This document shows, piece by piece, positions 24,387-34,974 of a stretch of 64,000 bases of DNA. The first letter of the stretch is position 1. Each line of letters opens with the position of its first letter. A program made the position numbers and the translations under genes. The stretch is from NCBI RefSeq assembly GCF_900141935.1, contig NZ_FQYX01000004.1:70668-134667 (forward strand), in the 5' to 3' direction. A model generated the notes under the pieces. That model did not search any database. It was not told the origin of the DNA and was given only the letters and a program-made list of their open reading frames with translations. Source of the stretch: Arenibacter nanhaiticus (lineage in GTDB: Bacteria > Bacteroidota > Bacteroidia > Flavobacteriales > Flavobacteriaceae).

Positions 24387-27137
24387 TTATACCTCTTTTT
24401 CGGTCAGGGGGATATCGCTATTGCAGATCTCTGTAATTAACTGCTCTAAGGCATTCATAAAAAGGGCCACGGTTTCTTGGGTAATGGATACATCCTTGGG
24501 ACCGTGGCCCTTTTTTTCTTTGGTGGCAAAACTCAAGAGTCCCGCATTTAAATTTTTAAACGAAAATATTCCGGCTTCTATAGTGTCTATAGGCCTAGAA
24601 GCATTATACATGATGGCATAACAGAGCAATTGAAAGGCCTTGCTATAGGTATAATCCTGAACGATATCTTCCCAGTCAATGATTTCTACTTGGCTACTGT
24701 TAACCTTTCCCGTCTTATAATCTATGATGCGCACTACGCCGTCCTTTTCATCTATTCGGTCTAGTTTTCCTTTTAAGGTCACCGGAAATGCTATGCCAGG
24801 AATGCTCAGGCTGATCTTAAGATTTTCTTCAATGCCCAAAATCTTAATCCTATGGTTCTTAATTTCTTTTAGTTCTATTCTAATAAAATTCTCTACGTAA
24901 CGCAATACGACATTGAAGGCCAATAAATTTTTTCCTCTGGTTATATCGCCATCGGCGTAGCTTTTAGCAAAATGGCGCAAGACCGTTGGCTTTATTTTGG
25001 CCTGCATGTTTTTAAGGATCTCCTCGCTTAAAAAACCATTGATATGGGGCCTGTACAAGTCTTCTAGAGTATCGTGTACTATGGTTCCAAAGGTATTGGC
25101 CGCAACGGTTTCTTCTACCTCCACAACATTGTCTATCCCTAATAGGTTTCTTTTGTAAAAATCTAAGGGGTTCCTAATGTAATTACTCAAGGAAGTGGGA
25201 GAAAAGCCCTTTGCCGCATGAGCTTTGATCAGGTCCATTAAGCCTTGGTCTTTATCTATGGTCTGCAGCGTTTTATTGGCCGTGGAAATTGCCGGAGCCG
25301 CGATTTTTTCGGTGATGTCTCCCATTATATTTTCATCTGTCTGCAATTGGGTAAGCAGTCGGCTTTTTTCGCCGCCCTCCAATACATCGGGCTCAGTATT
25401 GTACACCAAATAGATGTTCTTGGCCCGTTGTAATAAACGGTAAAAGTGATAGGTGTATACGGCGTCCTTCTCCTTATAGGTGGGTAGGCGGTATAACTTT
25501 TTTAGATCGAATGGGATAAAGGAATTGTTCGATTTTCCCGAAGGGAGTATGCCTTCGTTCACCGAGGTTAGGATTACGGTTTCAAAATCTAAGGTTCTAC
25601 TCTCTAACATCCCCATTATTTGAAGTCCCTGCAATGGTTCTCCCTGAAAATCTAAGGTTTCGCTTCTCAGGAGATCCAAATAAAGACATTCTAAGGACTT
25701 TAAATCGTTGATATAAGAATGCTTTTCTACCATTTCGTGAAGTTGATTGAAAATGGTGAAAAATTTATATAAATATTCTAATCCCAGGGCATCATTGGTG
25801 TCTTGGAGCTTTTCTTTAAGGTTTTGGACAAGGAGCAGACACCTGTCTAGAAAGACGGTTGCATTGGCATTTTCCTTAAAAAACAATAGTTCTACCAGTG
25901 AAGGATTGACCTTGGATAGGGTCGTTAATTTTTGGGGACTTACGAAGGCCCAATTGTGTTGTTTAATGGCCGTGCTGATAACAAGGGCGGTGTCCTCTTC
26001 GTTTTCGGTCAAAAACAGCTGTATAAACGGATGGGACAAAAAATCGGATACTTGTTGATAGTACCATCCTTGGCTTTCTTTTTTTAAATGCAGGTTTAGG
26101 TATTGTGTGAACAAGCTTGCTAAAGGCGTATTCTTTAAGGGGTATCCCATGGTAATGTTAACGCTGTCTATTTCCGCGGGGATGGCGTTTAACATTGGAT
26201 TCAACAAGGTCTCGTCTCCTAATACCAAGGCGGTGTTTTTAAGGGCTTTTGGATCCTTTTCATAGATTTCGGAGATGAGGTGGCCTACGTATTTAGTCTG
26301 GGATACATTTTTTGGTACCCCAATGATATGAATGTTCTTTTTAGACAAATAATTGGCTTTTACCCCTTTTAGGGGTTGTCCCTTTAGGGCAGGCCAGGTG
26401 TTTTGATGCTGTCTTATAAAGTAGCCGGCATCATGTATAGGATCCTCTAAAAAGTAAGGGTCGCAGTCCCAATAGATATCGGCCTGGGTTTTGCTCAGGA
26501 TTTTTTGGATAATAAAGGATTCGGCCGAGTTTAAGGCATTAAAGCCAATGAAAACATGGGTTTTGTCTGCCGTTTCTGAAATATAATCGTCTAGGTGTTT
26601 GCAAGCGTTCCGGTAAATGAGTCCTTGATGGCCAAGGTCTTTAGTCAACAGTAAATCGTTGAAGGAATGATAGAGGGTGCCTAGGTTATTCCAGAACTTC
26701 ATATAATTCTGGACCATTTCCGATTTCTCTTCGGCCATGGACCAATGGGTGATTTCTTGTATATCGGTGAGATAGGAAAAAATATCCTTTGGATCGATCA
26801 GATAGCGATCAATCTCATTAAAATCCTGTAATAGGGTCTGACCCCATTTGGCGAAAGTAGAAAAAGTATCTTTTTCTCCGCTTCCGGTCTGTAGATAGGT
26901 TTCATAGAGGTAAAACAACTGCTCGGTATTCGTAGCAGCATTTAAATGTGAAATCTGTTCCACAAAGCTTTCTATACTGAATATTTTTGGCGCGAATAAA
27001 TTTCTGTTCGCTGTCTTGGCAATTGCGGTACGCAAAAAGGTACCGGCTCTTTTACTGGGGAGTACTAGGATTAAATCGTCAATGTTACGGTGGGATGCTA
27101 ACAGATCATCTACTACCTCTTGGAGAAAACTTTTCAT
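24387..27137 (-). CDS. PD-(D/E)XK nuclease family protein, AddB-like
   Basis: 916 residues from the ATG at 27137; a TTG two codons upstream is rejected. The N-terminus (LVLPSKRAGTFLRTAIAKT) matches the degenerate helicase-like half of AddB/RexB proteins. The C-terminal 250 residues hold a RecB-type nuclease: [19 protein letters not shown] gives the D...DYKTGK active site, followed by QLLCYAIMYNA. With the AddA-like protein it should form a double-strand-break resection complex that generates 3' ends for RecA. The partner gene lies 2.7 kb upstream on the same strand, separated by ompA-like and kbl genes. The AddB name is by analogy, because sequence conservation in this family is low. Confidence 0.85.
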   Translation of the reverse strand: MKSFLQEVVDDLLASHRNIDDLILVLPSKRAGTFLRTAIAKTANRNLFAPKIFSIESFVEQISHLNAATNTEQLFYLYETYLQTGSGEKDTFSTFAKWGQTLLQDFNEIDRYLIDPKDIFSYLTDIQEITHWSMAEEKSEMVQNYMKFWNNLGTLYHSFNDLLLTKDLGHQGLIYRNACKHLDDYISETADKTHVFIGFNALNSAESFIIQKILSKTQADIYWDCDPYFLEDPIHDAGYFIRQHQNTWPALKGQPLKGVKANYLSKKNIHIIGVPKNVSQTKYVGHLISEIYEKDPKALKNTALVLGDETLLNPMLNAIPAEIDSVNITMGYPLKNTPLASLFTQYLNLHLKKESQGWYYQQVSDFLSHPFIQLFLTENEEDTALVISTAIKQHNWAFVSPQKLTTLSKVNPSLVELLFFKENANATVFLDRCLLLVQNLKEKLQDTNDALGLEYLYKFFTIFNQLHEMVEKHSYINDLKSLECLYLDLLRSETLDFQGEPLQGLQIMGMLESRTLDFETVILTSVNEGILPSGKSNNSFIPFDLKKLYRLPTYKEKDAVYTYHFYRLLQRAKNIYLVYNTEPDVLEGGEKSRLLTQLQTDENIMGDITEKIAAPAISTANKTLQTIDKDQGLMDLIKAHAAKGFSPTSLSNYIRNPLDFYKRNLLGIDNVVEVEETVAANTFGTIVHDTLEDLYRPHINGFLSEEILKNMQAKIKPTVLRHFAKSYADGDITRGKNLLAFNVVLRYVENFIRIELKEIKNHRIKILGIEENLKISLSIPGIAFPVTLKGKLDRIDEKDGVVRIIDYKTGKVNSSQVEIIDWEDIVQDYTYSKAFQLLCYAIMYNASRPIDTIEAGIFSFKNLNAGLLSFATKEKKGHGPKDVSITQETVALFMNALEQLITEICNSDIPLTEKEV

Positions 27138-27150
27138 ATCCAAAAATAGA

Positions 27151-27176
27151 AAAAGCTCCGCAATTGCGGAGCTTTT
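27151..27176 (-). terminator. Terminator between ompA-like gene and addB-like gene
   Basis: A near-perfect palindrome, AAAAGCTCCGCA/TGCGGAGCTTTT, flanked by A and T runs, so it can terminate on either strand. It most likely ends the OmpA-family transcript. Confidence 0.85.
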
Positions 27177-27203
27177 TAAGTATAGTTTTAGGGGTGACCC
27201 GAA

Positions 27204-28544
27204 TTACTTCACTAAGTTAATTTCTACCCTTCTGTTCTGTGCTCTTCCTTTAGAAGTGTTGTTAGAAGCGATAGGCTTGTTTTCTCCATAACCAACGGCT
27301 GATAATCTAAACTCTTCAACACCCTTGTCAACTAAAAATTGTTTTACGGATAAAGCTCTAGACTCAGATAATCTTTGGTTTAAAGAAGCGCTACCTACGC
27401 TGTCCGTATGACCTTCTACAGAGAACTTCGCATTAGGGTACTCATTCAAGATTGTAATAATATCAACCATTACAGCAGTAGATTCTGCTTTGATAGAAGA
27501 TTTCCCAGTATCGAATAAGATAGTTCTAGCATACTCGTTCAATTGTTTTTGAACTTCCGGAGTCACTTCAGGACATCCTTGGTTAGCTACAGTACCGGCA
27601 ACATCTGGACATTTATCATCCTTGTCCAATACTCCATCCCCGTCAGTATCGGGCCATGGGCATCCTTTGTTAGCGGCAGGACCAGCTTGGTTAGGACATG
27701 CATCGTCTTTATCGGCAACACCGTCACCATCAGCATCTGGACAACCTTTTAAAGAAGCAAGACCAGCTACGTTAGGACAAGCATCATCTTTATCGGCAAT
27801 TCCATCTCCATCGGCATCAGGACATCCGTTCATTTCTTTTGAACCAGCTACGTTAGGACAAGCATCTTTGCTGTCTTCTATACCATCGCCATCAGCATCT
27901 GGACAACCGTTGAAAGCTTCCAAACCAGCAATTTCAGGACAAGCATCATCCTTGTCGTATACACCGTCACCATCTGTATCTGTACCACCAAATTTAATGG
28001 CTAGACCAGCTAAGTGCTGAAAATGTTTTACACCGTAATCTTCAAAAGCGTGCTTGTAATTAGACTGTAAGGTAAGGCCAATGTTTTCTGAGAACCACAG
28101 GTTAACTCCAACACCACCGTTTACAGTACCAGCACCGATTTCATCAACCCAAGTGTATCCACCGCCGATTTCAACGAAAGGATCAATTACTGTGTTTTTT
28201 AAGAATCCGTATTTAATAGTTCCATCGACAGCGTAGTGCGATAAATCGTCAACACTAGTATCACCAAACTTGTCAATGCGGTTTAACGAACCTCTGGCAC
28301 CTATAGAAAATCCGTCGCCTACGCTTTTAGATATACCTACGTAAGAGATGGATGGCAGAATATTCCAGTGGTCGGTTGCATTGAAGAACTCATTTCCAAA
28401 GCTGCTAACATCTTCGGTAGGAAACACGTCAATAGCGTTCACACCAAAACTAACCTGCCAAGGGTTGTTCTCGTCTTGCGCTTGTACATTGTTATATCCC
28501 ACAAAAAGTAGAGCAACAACTAATAATTTGCTAAGATGTTTCAT
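27204..28544 (-). CDS. OmpA family outer-membrane protein with TSP type-3 repeats
   Basis: 446 residues from the ATG at 28544 with a signal peptide ([20 protein letters not shown], cleavage near AQA). The N-terminal 200 residues form an eight-strand OmpA-type barrel. A linker of about six calcium-binding thrombospondin type-3 repeats follows (pattern DxDGDGxxDxxDxCPxxAG). The C-terminal OmpA/MotB domain binds peptidoglycan ([20 protein letters not shown] and NRRVEINLV). Such proteins tether the outer membrane to the cell wall and are abundant in Flavobacteriia. It has its own consensus promoter and terminator, suggesting strong independent expression. Confidence 0.93.
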   Translation of the reverse strand: MKHLSKLLVVALLFVGYNNVQAQDENNPWQVSFGVNAIDVFPTEDVSSFGNEFFNATDHWNILPSISYVGISKSVGDGFSIGARGSLNRIDKFGDTSVDDLSHYAVDGTIKYGFLKNTVIDPFVEIGGGYTWVDEIGAGTVNGGVGVNLWFSENIGLTLQSNYKHAFEDYGVKHFQHLAGLAIKFGGTDTDGDGVYDKDDACPEIAGLEAFNGCPDADGDGIEDSKDACPNVAGSKEMNGCPDADGDGIADKDDACPNVAGLASLKGCPDADGDGVADKDDACPNQAGPAANKGCPWPDTDGDGVLDKDDKCPDVAGTVANQGCPEVTPEVQKQLNEYARTILFDTGKSSIKAESTAVMVDIITILNEYPNAKFSVEGHTDSVGSASLNQRLSESRALSVKQFLVDKGVEEFRLSAVGYGENKPIASNNTSKGRAQNRRVEINLVK

Positions 28545-28579
28545 GTTCAATTATTTAAGTTATAAGTGTTTATTTCTAA

Positions 28580-28610
28580 CAAATGTAAGTTGTTAAAATT
28601 TATTAACAAA
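28580..28610 (-). promoter_or_regulatory. Consensus promoter of the OmpA-family gene
   Basis: On the minus strand TTTG (28607-28610), exactly 19 bp of spacer, then a perfect -7 box TACATTTG (28580-28587). The start site would be about 28573, leaving a leader of roughly 28 nt. Best Bacteroidota-type promoter in the window. Confidence 0.8.
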
Positions 28611-28657
28611 ATGATAGTCCTATTATTTTAACACTTTAAGGGCGTTAAAACCTACAT

Positions 28658-29851
28658 TTAAACGATGTTAAGTTCTTTTCCCACCTCGGTAAATGCCTTA
28701 ATCGCTCTGTCCAAATGCTCCTTTTCGTGGGCAGCGGAAAGTTGAACCCTAATTCTGGCCTTGTCCTTAGGAACTACAGGAAAGAAGAAACCAATGACAT
28801 AAATTCCCTTTTCCAAGAGCATATTGGCCATCGTTTGGGAGAGCTTGGCATCGTAAAGCATAACAGGTACAATAGCCGAATCTCCGTCTATAATATCAAA
28901 ACCGGCTTTTTTCATTCCCGCTTTGAAATAATTGGTGTTTTCCTCTAATTTATCGCGTAGGGTGGTATCATTTTCGAGCATATCGAAAACCTTAATAGAA
29001 GCACCAACAATGGCAGGAGCCAAGGAATTTGAGAATAAATAAGGTCTTGATCGCTGTCTTAGCACTTCAATAATTTCCTTTTTACCAGTGGTATAACCTC
29101 CCATGGCACCTCCCATGGCCTTACCTAAGGTTCCGGTAATAATGTCTATTTTTCCCATGACCCCTTTCTCTTCCAAAGTTCCTCTTCCCGTAGGTCCTAT
29201 AAATCCGGTCGCATGGCACTCATCTATCATCACCATGGCGTCGTATTTGTCGGCCAAGGCTGAAATTTCGTCCAATGGAGCTACTAAGCCGTCCATTGAA
29301 AACACTCCATCGGTAACGATTATTTTAAAACGAGCATTGTCTTGATTGGCTTGCTGAAGTTGTTTTTCTAAATCGGCCATGTCATTATTGGCATAGCGGT
29401 ATCTTTTCGCCTTGCACAAACGAACTCCGTCTATAATCGAAGCATGGTTTAAGGAGTCGGAAATAATGGCATCCTCCGGCCCTAGTAGAGGCTCAAATAC
29501 GCCACCGTTGGCGTCAAAGGCTGCGGCGTATAGAATGGTGTCCTCGGTACCGTAAAAATCGGCTATTTTCTTTTCTAACTTTTTGTGGATGTCCTGAGTG
29601 CCACAGATAAAGCGCACAGACGACATTCCAAAGCCATGAGTATCCATGGTGTCCTTGGCGGCCTGTATTACTTCCGGGTGGGATGACAACCCTAAATAGT
29701 TATTGGCGCAAAAATTAATCACCTCTTGGCCCGTAGATATCTTAATGACCGCATCTTGGGGAGTAGTGATAATCCGCTCCTCCTTATAAAGTCCAGCCTC
29801 CTTTATTTGGGCCAGTTCGTTTTGTAAGTGTTCTTTAATCTTTCCGTACAT
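28658..29851 (-). CDS. kbl: Glycine C-acetyltransferase (2-amino-3-ketobutyrate CoA ligase)
   Basis: A PLP-dependent alpha-oxoamine synthase of 397 residues that converts 2-amino-3-oxobutyrate plus CoA to glycine and acetyl-CoA in threonine breakdown. Visible motifs are [15 protein letters not shown], the cofactor Asp/His region [20 protein letters not shown], and the PLP lysine in [16 protein letters not shown] threonine dehydrogenase partner is not adjacent. It lies between the AddA-like and OmpA-like genes. 11 bp separate it from the AddA-like stop, so it may be read through from that gene. Confidence 0.93.
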   Translation of the reverse strand: MYGKIKEHLQNELAQIKEAGLYKEERIITTPQDAVIKISTGQEVINFCANNYLGLSSHPEVIQAAKDTMDTHGFGMSSVRFICGTQDIHKKLEKKIADFYGTEDTILYAAAFDANGGVFEPLLGPEDAIISDSLNHASIIDGVRLCKAKRYRYANNDMADLEKQLQQANQDNARFKIIVTDGVFSMDGLVAPLDEISALADKYDAMVMIDECHATGFIGPTGRGTLEEKGVMGKIDIITGTLGKAMGGAMGGYTTGKKEIIEVLRQRSRPYLFSNSLAPAIVGASIKVFDMLENDTTLRDKLEENTNYFKAGMKKAGFDIIDGDSAIVPVMLYDAKLSQTMANMLLEKGIYVIGFFFPVVPKDKARIRVQLSAAHEKEHLDRAIKAFTEVGKELNIV

Positions 29852-29862
29852 GTGATATAGTT

Positions 29863-32800
29863 TTAAATAAATTCTAAGGTAATATCTTCGTTGATATAAA
29901 CAATTATTTTGTGTTCTATTTTATAATCCATCTCAATTAAAACATCGGCATATGCGTATAATTGATGGTAGTAATTTGGATTTCTTTTACCGGTTTTATA
30001 ATCTATGATCGTGGCCTTGTTTCCTTGGATCACCAAACGGTCTGGGCGTAAGATGGCACCTTCTTTGGTTATGATGTCTTGTTCGTTCTTGATGGTATTT
30101 CCATCCTTGTAAAAGGCCTCTAATTTAGGGTGTTGCACAATAGCGTACAACTTGTTTTTTATGATATTGATTTCTGCCTTGGGCAAATCGCCTTTGTTTA
30201 CTGCAATGGCAATAGCATTATCAATATCTTTTTCGGTTTCTATTTCCCCTAATATGTGGTGTATAAGGTTTCCTTTGCTAAGGGCATCTTCTCTGGTAGT
30301 ATCCCATAGGGCACCGGCATTGGTCAGAATATTAAAGCTTTCCCTATCCTTATGGGTATACAAATAAGGGACCGTGGCCTGTGTGTCCTTTTGGTGATCA
30401 GAATCCTCATTGGTTTCAAGGGTTCCAAAGACATAGGAGTATCGGCTGTCTTCCCAAAGGTTCCTTTCCTTTAAATAATGAATAAAAAGTCCGGAGTATA
30501 GGTTGGTTTTATGGTTTCCCCTGGCGTCAACATCTTTTTTAGTAATTACATACAGAGCCTTTTCTGCCCTGGTTAGGGCAACGTACAAAATATTAAAGGC
30601 GTCTAATTCCAATTTATGCTGCTCTTCGTTATAGATGGTTCCGGCCTGTTCTCCGTATTGGAGTACTTCCTGTTTTTTGTTGATCAATATTTCTTCAAAT
30701 CCCCCAAAAGTATCGGGGTCTACCTGAAGCCATAATTTAGCATCAATTTCCTCGTATATATTAGTGTTGGCAAAGGGAAATATTACAATAGGAAACTCTA
30801 ATCCCTTAGATTTATGGACGGTCATTATTTGTACCGCATCCAAGTTTTCCGGTGCGGTAATACTTAAACCTCCCTTTTTCTTTTCCCAATGGGCTAAAAA
30901 TGCCTGACTATGGGTTCCTTCCTTTTGCTCAATTTCGAGCACTACATCCATCAAATAGGTCAAATAGGCATCGGAGGTGTTCGCTAATTGAAATTTCTTA
31001 ATCGCGTATTCCAATCCATCATATACGGAAGAATGCTTTATGATTTCTATATTAAAATTGTATTCTTTTAAGAAAAAAGCTGCTAAATCCTGGAGGTGGC
31101 TGTGTATAAAGCGGTGCTGATGTTCCTTTTCTTCGGATAGAAAACCAAGAATGGAAAAACAAACCTCTAAATCCTCAGGATGGAGGCTATACTGCAATAA
31201 ATTGACCAAAAACCTCACCTTAGGGCTGCTGTTAAGCAGTAAGGTTTCCGAAGATATGATGGGGATGTTCTTTTGTGTTAAAAAGTCGGCCAAAAGCACC
31301 CCGTGCTTGCGTTTCCTGGTCAGGATGCAAACATCTTTTAAAGGGTATTTTTTTTCTAGGACTTCTTCAATGGATTTTAAAACGGCCTCGCAATACACCT
31401 CGTTTTCGTGCCGCTCCTCGTTCTCTTCAATAAAATCCAGTTGCACCACGCCACCCTTTTTGCTGTTGTATTCTTGCTGGTTTCCTTCTAGAAATAAGTG
31501 TTGGTATACCTGGTTTTCCAAAAACTGACTGGTGGTTGTAAAAAAGTCGTTGTTGAATTTAATGACCTCCTCATGGCTTCTGTAATTGGCAGGGAGGTTG
31601 GCCGTTGAGGGCAGAAAAACAAACGGATTTTCGGTTTCACTGATCAGGTTTAGGAATTGTTCTGCTTTTCCGCCCCGCCATCTATAAATGGCCTGTTTGG
31701 CATCGCCCACCAATAGCAAAGACCCTATGTTGTCTTGGTCTTCAAAACCTTCAAGGGCATTGGCGACCAATGGAATAAGGTTGTTCCATTGCATTTCTGA
31801 GGTATCCTGAAACTCATCCACAAAATAGTGGCGGTATTTTTCACCAATACGTTCGTAGATAAAAGGCGCTGGCTGATCCTTGATCTCATTGGAGATAATG
31901 CGGTTAAAAGAGGAGATTGGTAAAATATCTCGCTCTTTTTCCAGGGCTTTTATTTCTTGCTGAATCGCATTCAATACCGTTAAAGGAACAATATTGCTGT
32001 AGCTGTTCTTAACTAAGAACAGGATAACAATGTTTTCCTTTATTTCCTCGAACATCTCCACGAAAGTGGGGTGAAGCCCATCGAGAATATCCTTTATGGG
32101 TTGTTTACAGGTCTTGGTATATAAAGGGTCGGTAGCAAAGTTTTGTTGCCATTGGGCATCAAATTTGTTGACGATAGTCCCTTCGGAAATTTTGATTATA
32201 AACTTAGGGAAATAGCCCCCTTTAAAATTTTTTGTATCTAGAGCGTTATCATTAATGATGTCTAGGATGGCTTTGGCGTCTTCCTGAATTTTTTCCTGAA
32301 GCATCTTAATTTGGGATACCAGAATTTTTTTAAGCCCTAAAAAATCGTCTATACTTTTGCCTTCCAGTTTTTTTAGGTGGTCGGCCTGATTTTCATTAAA
32401 AAGAAGTCGGCCTATTTTGTGCAGGTCCAACGAGACATCCCAGCTTTTGTCGTCGTCAATTTTTTCCAGGGCAAAATCGACCAATACCTTGGTCAATTGT
32501 TTATTGGTGCCCGCCTTGTTAAGGAGTTTGGCAATGGCCTCGTCCAATAGGAGGTCGGTGTCCAACACTACCTCAAAATTTTGTGGCAATTTTAGATCTT
32601 TTGCAAAGGTGCGGATAAGGCGATGGGTAAATTTATCGATCGTAGAAACATCGAAAAAAGCGTAATTGTGTAAAATTTCCTTTAAAGCTTTTTTGGCCCT
32701 TAAGCCAATGGTAATGGCATCGGTGCCCAATTCCTTGGAAATATCGGCAAGCATCGGGGGAATATCCTTATCCTGTGTTACTTGACTAAAAGTAAACAGA

Positions 32801-32982
32801 CTTCCTAAAATACGTTGCTTCATTTCATTTACCGCCTTATTGGTAAAAGTAATGGCCAAAATGTTGCGGTAATTTTGATTGAAATTTGGGGAAAGAATAA
32901 TTTTTAAATACTCTTTGGAAAGGGTATAAGTCTTTCCCGACCCAGCAGAGGCGTTGTAAATTTTATAGGGAGCGTCCTGCAC
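29863..32982 (-). CDS. UvrD-family helicase with RecB-type nuclease, AddA-like
   Basis: 1039 residues. Superfamily 1 helicase motifs: Walker A ASAGSGKT (residues 11-18), [15 protein letters not shown] (Ia), [12 protein letters not shown] (II), [18 protein letters not shown] (III) and [15 protein letters not shown] (V). The C-terminus carries the nuclease active site [13 protein letters not shown]. It combines helicase and nuclease like AddA and should partner the AddB-like protein at 24387-27137. The start is GTG at 32982 ([12 protein letters not shown]); no ATG or TTG lies upstream in frame before the intergenic region. Confidence 0.9.
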   Translation of the reverse strand: MQDAPYKIYNASAGSGKTYTLSKEYLKIILSPNFNQNYRNILAITFTNKAVNEMKQRILGSLFTFSQVTQDKDIPPMLADISKELGTDAITIGLRAKKALKEILHNYAFFDVSTIDKFTHRLIRTFAKDLKLPQNFEVVLDTDLLLDEAIAKLLNKAGTNKQLTKVLVDFALEKIDDDKSWDVSLDLHKIGRLLFNENQADHLKKLEGKSIDDFLGLKKILVSQIKMLQEKIQEDAKAILDIINDNALDTKNFKGGYFPKFIIKISEGTIVNKFDAQWQQNFATDPLYTKTCKQPIKDILDGLHPTFVEMFEEIKENIVILFLVKNSYSNIVPLTVLNAIQQEIKALEKERDILPISSFNRIISNEIKDQPAPFIYERIGEKYRHYFVDEFQDTSEMQWNNLIPLVANALEGFEDQDNIGSLLLVGDAKQAIYRWRGGKAEQFLNLISETENPFVFLPSTANLPANYRSHEEVIKFNNDFFTTTSQFLENQVYQHLFLEGNQQEYNSKKGGVVQLDFIEENEERHENEVYCEAVLKSIEEVLEKKYPLKDVCILTRKRKHGVLLADFLTQKNIPIISSETLLLNSSPKVRFLVNLLQYSLHPEDLEVCFSILGFLSEEKEHQHRFIHSHLQDLAAFFLKEYNFNIEIIKHSSVYDGLEYAIKKFQLANTSDAYLTYLMDVVLEIEQKEGTHSQAFLAHWEKKKGGLSITAPENLDAVQIMTVHKSKGLEFPIVIFPFANTNIYEEIDAKLWLQVDPDTFGGFEEILINKKQEVLQYGEQAGTIYNEEQHKLELDAFNILYVALTRAEKALYVITKKDVDARGNHKTNLYSGLFIHYLKERNLWEDSRYSYVFGTLETNEDSDHQKDTQATVPYLYTHKDRESFNILTNAGALWDTTREDALSKGNLIHHILGEIETEKDIDNAIAIAVNKGDLPKAEINIIKNKLYAIVQHPKLEAFYKDGNTIKNEQDIITKEGAILRPDRLVIQGNKATIIDYKTGKRNPNYYHQLYAYADVLIEMDYKIEHKIIVYINEDITLEFI

Positions 32983-33057
32983 GATGTTTTGGCTGCAAAA
33001 TAAGCATTATTCAACAGTTCTTAACATATTATTAGTGGAAATTGTTGTTTAAAATTG

Positions 33058-33065
33058 TAGCTTTG
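33058..33065 (+). promoter_or_regulatory. -7 box TAGCTTTG of sodA
   Basis: A perfect TAnnTTTG match 36 bp before the ATG; start predicted near 33072. No TTTG at the ideal -33 distance. Confidence 0.55.
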
Positions 33066-33101
33066 GACTACAACAATATTTAACCTTAAAAAGATACTAT
33101 T

Positions 33102-33710
33102 ATGGCTTTTGATTTACCTAATTTACCATATGCTTACGATGCGCTAGAACCACATGTTGATGCTAGAACAATGGAAATTCACCATTCAAAACATCACAAT
33201 GGATATACTACCAACTTAAACAACGCAATTCAAGGGAGCGATTTGGCAAATAAGTCTATTGAAGATATTTTAACGAACCTAGACATGTCTAATGCCGCTG
33301 TACGAAACAATGGTGGTGGTTTTTACAACCATAGCTTGTTTTGGGAAGTAATGTCTCCAAACGGTGGAGGAACTCCAACAGGAGCCTTGGCAACCGCTAT
33401 TGATGCCGCTTTTGGTTCTTTTGAGGCTTTTAAAGATGCCTTTTCTAAAGCTGCTGCAACAAGATTTGGCTCTGGTTGGGCTTGGTTGTGTGTTCAAAAA
33501 GGTGGGAAAGTAGAAGTTTGTTCTACCGCTAACCAAGACAACCCATTGATGCCAGAAACAGGATGTGGTGGGTTTCCTATCCTAGGATTGGATGTTTGGG
33601 AGCACGCTTACTACTTGCATTACCAAAACAGAAGACCAGATTATATCAACGCATTTTTTAAGGTTGTTAACTGGGAAAAAGTTTCGGCCCTGTACGAAGC
33701 AAACAAATAA
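33102..33710 (+). CDS. sodA: Superoxide dismutase [Fe/Mn]
   Basis: A 202-residue cytoplasmic enzyme that dismutates superoxide to oxygen and peroxide. Metal ligands are His in EIHHSKHH near residue 27, His in [11 protein letters not shown] near 76, and Asp and His in [15 protein letters not shown] near 163-167. The Fe/Mn preference cannot be assigned with certainty. It is monocistronic, with a -7 box and two downstream hairpins. Codon use is strongly biased, as expected for a highly expressed gene. Confidence 0.96.
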   Translation: MAFDLPNLPYAYDALEPHVDARTMEIHHSKHHNGYTTNLNNAIQGSDLANKSIEDILTNLDMSNAAVRNNGGGFYNHSLFWEVMSPNGGGTPTGALATAIDAAFGSFEAFKDAFSKAAATRFGSGWAWLCVQKGGKVEVCSTANQDNPLMPETGCGGFPILGLDVWEHAYYLHYQNRRPDYINAFFKVVNWEKVSALYEANK

Positions 33711-33764
33711 GAAGTCTTTATTTTAAAGCGTAACATTACCTTAATTTTGGTAATGGTCATACGT

Positions 33765-33796
33765 AAAACCTCTCGATCTTTTCGGGAGGTTTTTTT
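33765..33796 (+). terminator. Intrinsic terminator of sodA
   Basis: AAAACCTCTCGA pairs with TCGGGAGGTTTT over 12 bp (one G-T) around a 5-nt loop, then a T run. A second hairpin, CATTACC/GGTAATG, lies just upstream at about 33734-33755. Confidence 0.88.
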
Positions 33797-33807
33797 GTTT
33801 GCCGTAA

Positions 33808-33881
33808 ATAGAAAAAGGTGGAGAAATCTCCACCTTTTTCATCCCAAATCTTACCATAAACTTAACCTACTTATGCTATGG
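33808..33881 (-). ncRNA. Candidate small RNA, copy 1 (with terminator)
   Basis: Minus-strand unit of about 74 nt. The 39-nt 5' segment (33843-33881) begins CCATAGCATAAGTAGG and is nearly identical in copies 2 and 3. It is followed by a perfect 14-bp hairpin (33811-33840) that runs into a U-rich tail. CCATA and TATGG inside the conserved part can pair. A promoter sits 5 bp upstream. A short ORF beginning ATGGTAAGATTTGGG (MVRFG) is possible, but its continuation differs between copies, so RNA function is favoured. Confidence 0.65.
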
Positions 33882-33886
33882 CATGA

Positions 33887-33918
33887 CTAAAATACTTTGA
33901 TTGTGAGAATAATCAAAA
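33887..33918 (-). promoter_or_regulatory. Promoter of candidate small RNA copy 1
   Basis: On the minus strand TTTTG (33914-33918), a 19-bp spacer, then TATTTTAG (33887-33894), one mismatch from TAnnTTTG. The predicted start is at about 33880, the first base of the conserved segment. Confidence 0.65.
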
Positions 33919-34216
33919 GAAAATCAGGAAAATTATGTTTAAATTAATATTTAAGGAGAAGGTTGTTTTAAGGTCTATAAGGAATTTAATTATAAAGTAC
34001 TGTATTTAAGGTGTTAAGGAGTCGTTTTAAGGAGGTTTGTTTTTTATGAATATAGAAAATAATTGTTTTATGTAACGGAATTCTGACTAATTAGGTTCTT
34101 TTCATAGCTTAAATGGCGATGACGGCCATTGCGCTGCCATGGGAAATATCTAGGGCTGCCAACATTTGGTTTGGGCGGTATACTGCTGTTTTAGAAAGAA
34201 TCTAAGGGGGTGTTAA

Positions 34217-34289
34217 AATTAAAAAGGCAGAGCTGTGCTCTGCCTTTTTCCCCAAATCTTACCATTAACTTAACCTACTTATGCTATGG
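34217..34289 (-). ncRNA. Candidate small RNA, copy 2 (with terminator)
   Basis: The same architecture as copy 1. The conserved 39-nt segment is at 34251-34289 with one substitution relative to copy 1. It is followed by the 13-bp hairpin AAAAAGGCAGAGC/GCTCTGCCTTTTT (34221-34249). The hairpin sequence differs from copy 1 while its position and form are kept. Confidence 0.65.
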
Positions 34290-34294
34290 TCCTC

Positions 34295-34302
34295 CAAAAG
34301 TA
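34295..34302 (-). promoter_or_regulatory. -7 box TACTTTTG of candidate small RNA copy 2
   Basis: A perfect TAnnTTTG on the minus strand, exactly 5 bp from the conserved segment as in copies 1 and 3. Confidence 0.6.
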
Positions 34303-34462
34303 ACGCAAAGGGTCTTTGTGGGGAATACTTTTAGTTGAATGTCGTTGATAATTGGTTGAAATGCTTTTTTAGGAATATTATGTAGGGCATTAAAGGATTA
34401 AGATAGCATTTGGAGGGTATTCTTGGTTAAATTTAATCAGATCGATCCTCTTTTGGGTGTTT

Positions 34463-34542
34463 GGGCGTTCCCTCCTTCGTCGGGCGGGCTTTTGGCTATA
34501 TCCCTTGCTCCGCTACGGGGATGCCGCCGCTATCCCTAACGC
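34463..34542 (-). repeat. Structured dispersed repeat family 1, copy B
   Basis: 80 bp, minus orientation. It matches copy A closely (GCGTTAGGGATAGCGGCGGC at the start, GGAGGGAACGCCC at the end). The inner loop is CCG-TAG-CGG where copy C has CGC-AGCA-GCG, a paired change. It is followed on the minus-strand 5' side by ATTGATTATTGAATGCC, similar to the flank of copy C. Confidence 0.8.
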
Positions 34543-34633
34543 GGCATTCAATAATCAATTAGCAATGTGCCTATATGAGAAAGGGCATAAGAACTACGTA
34601 TATTGGCTATGCCTTCATATATGTATACACTTT

Positions 34634-34651
34634 CAAAGTCGGAAGACTTTG
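34634..34651. repeat. Small hairpin CAAAGTC-GGAA-GACTTTG
   Basis: A perfect 7-bp stem with a GGAA (GNRA-type) loop in the non-coding gap. No gene end is nearby, so it is not an ordinary terminator. Confidence 0.45.
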
Positions 34652-34743
34652 AGGAGTTGGTTATTATTTACGCTTCACCCTTTACTGCTAACTTTTTTTT
34701 ATTGCTAACTACTTAATATTCATTGTAAACCGGCTATTGTCAA

Positions 34744-34793
34744 GGCCAACGCACCAGCTGGCCCCTCCTTGTAAATGCAGATCGATGCATTTT
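34744..34793 (+). repeat. Structured repeat family 2, copy 1
   Basis: About 50 bp: GGCCA/TGGCC hairpin around ACGCACCAGC, a short spacer, then hairpin AAATGCA-GATCGA-TGCATTT. Copy 2 at 34975-35024 keeps both hairpins. Confidence 0.65.
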
Positions 34794-34974
34794 TTGTTAG
34801 GACCTATTGTTAATTGAAATTTTCCTATTCACTCCTTCTCTCTGCTAGCACTCCAATACATATTTATACATTCTTTGTTCTTTTCTCCCTTTTCTTTTAT
34901 CCAATCTCCATGCCTGAATAGCATTAGCCACTTTTAAGCATTGTTTATTGCGAATGGAAAATGTCTACTGCCAT

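Noticed and set aside
27622-28020. Tandem short repeats that could suggest a CRISPR-like or satellite array, and an antisense ORF
   Set aside because: The period matches the TSP type-3 protein repeats of the OmpA-family gene in frame, with no spacer structure.
34457-34708. An 83-codon plus-strand ORF in the sodA-purF gap
   Set aside because: Its first half is the antisense of repeat copy B and the rest is low-quality AT-rich sequence with no family resemblance.
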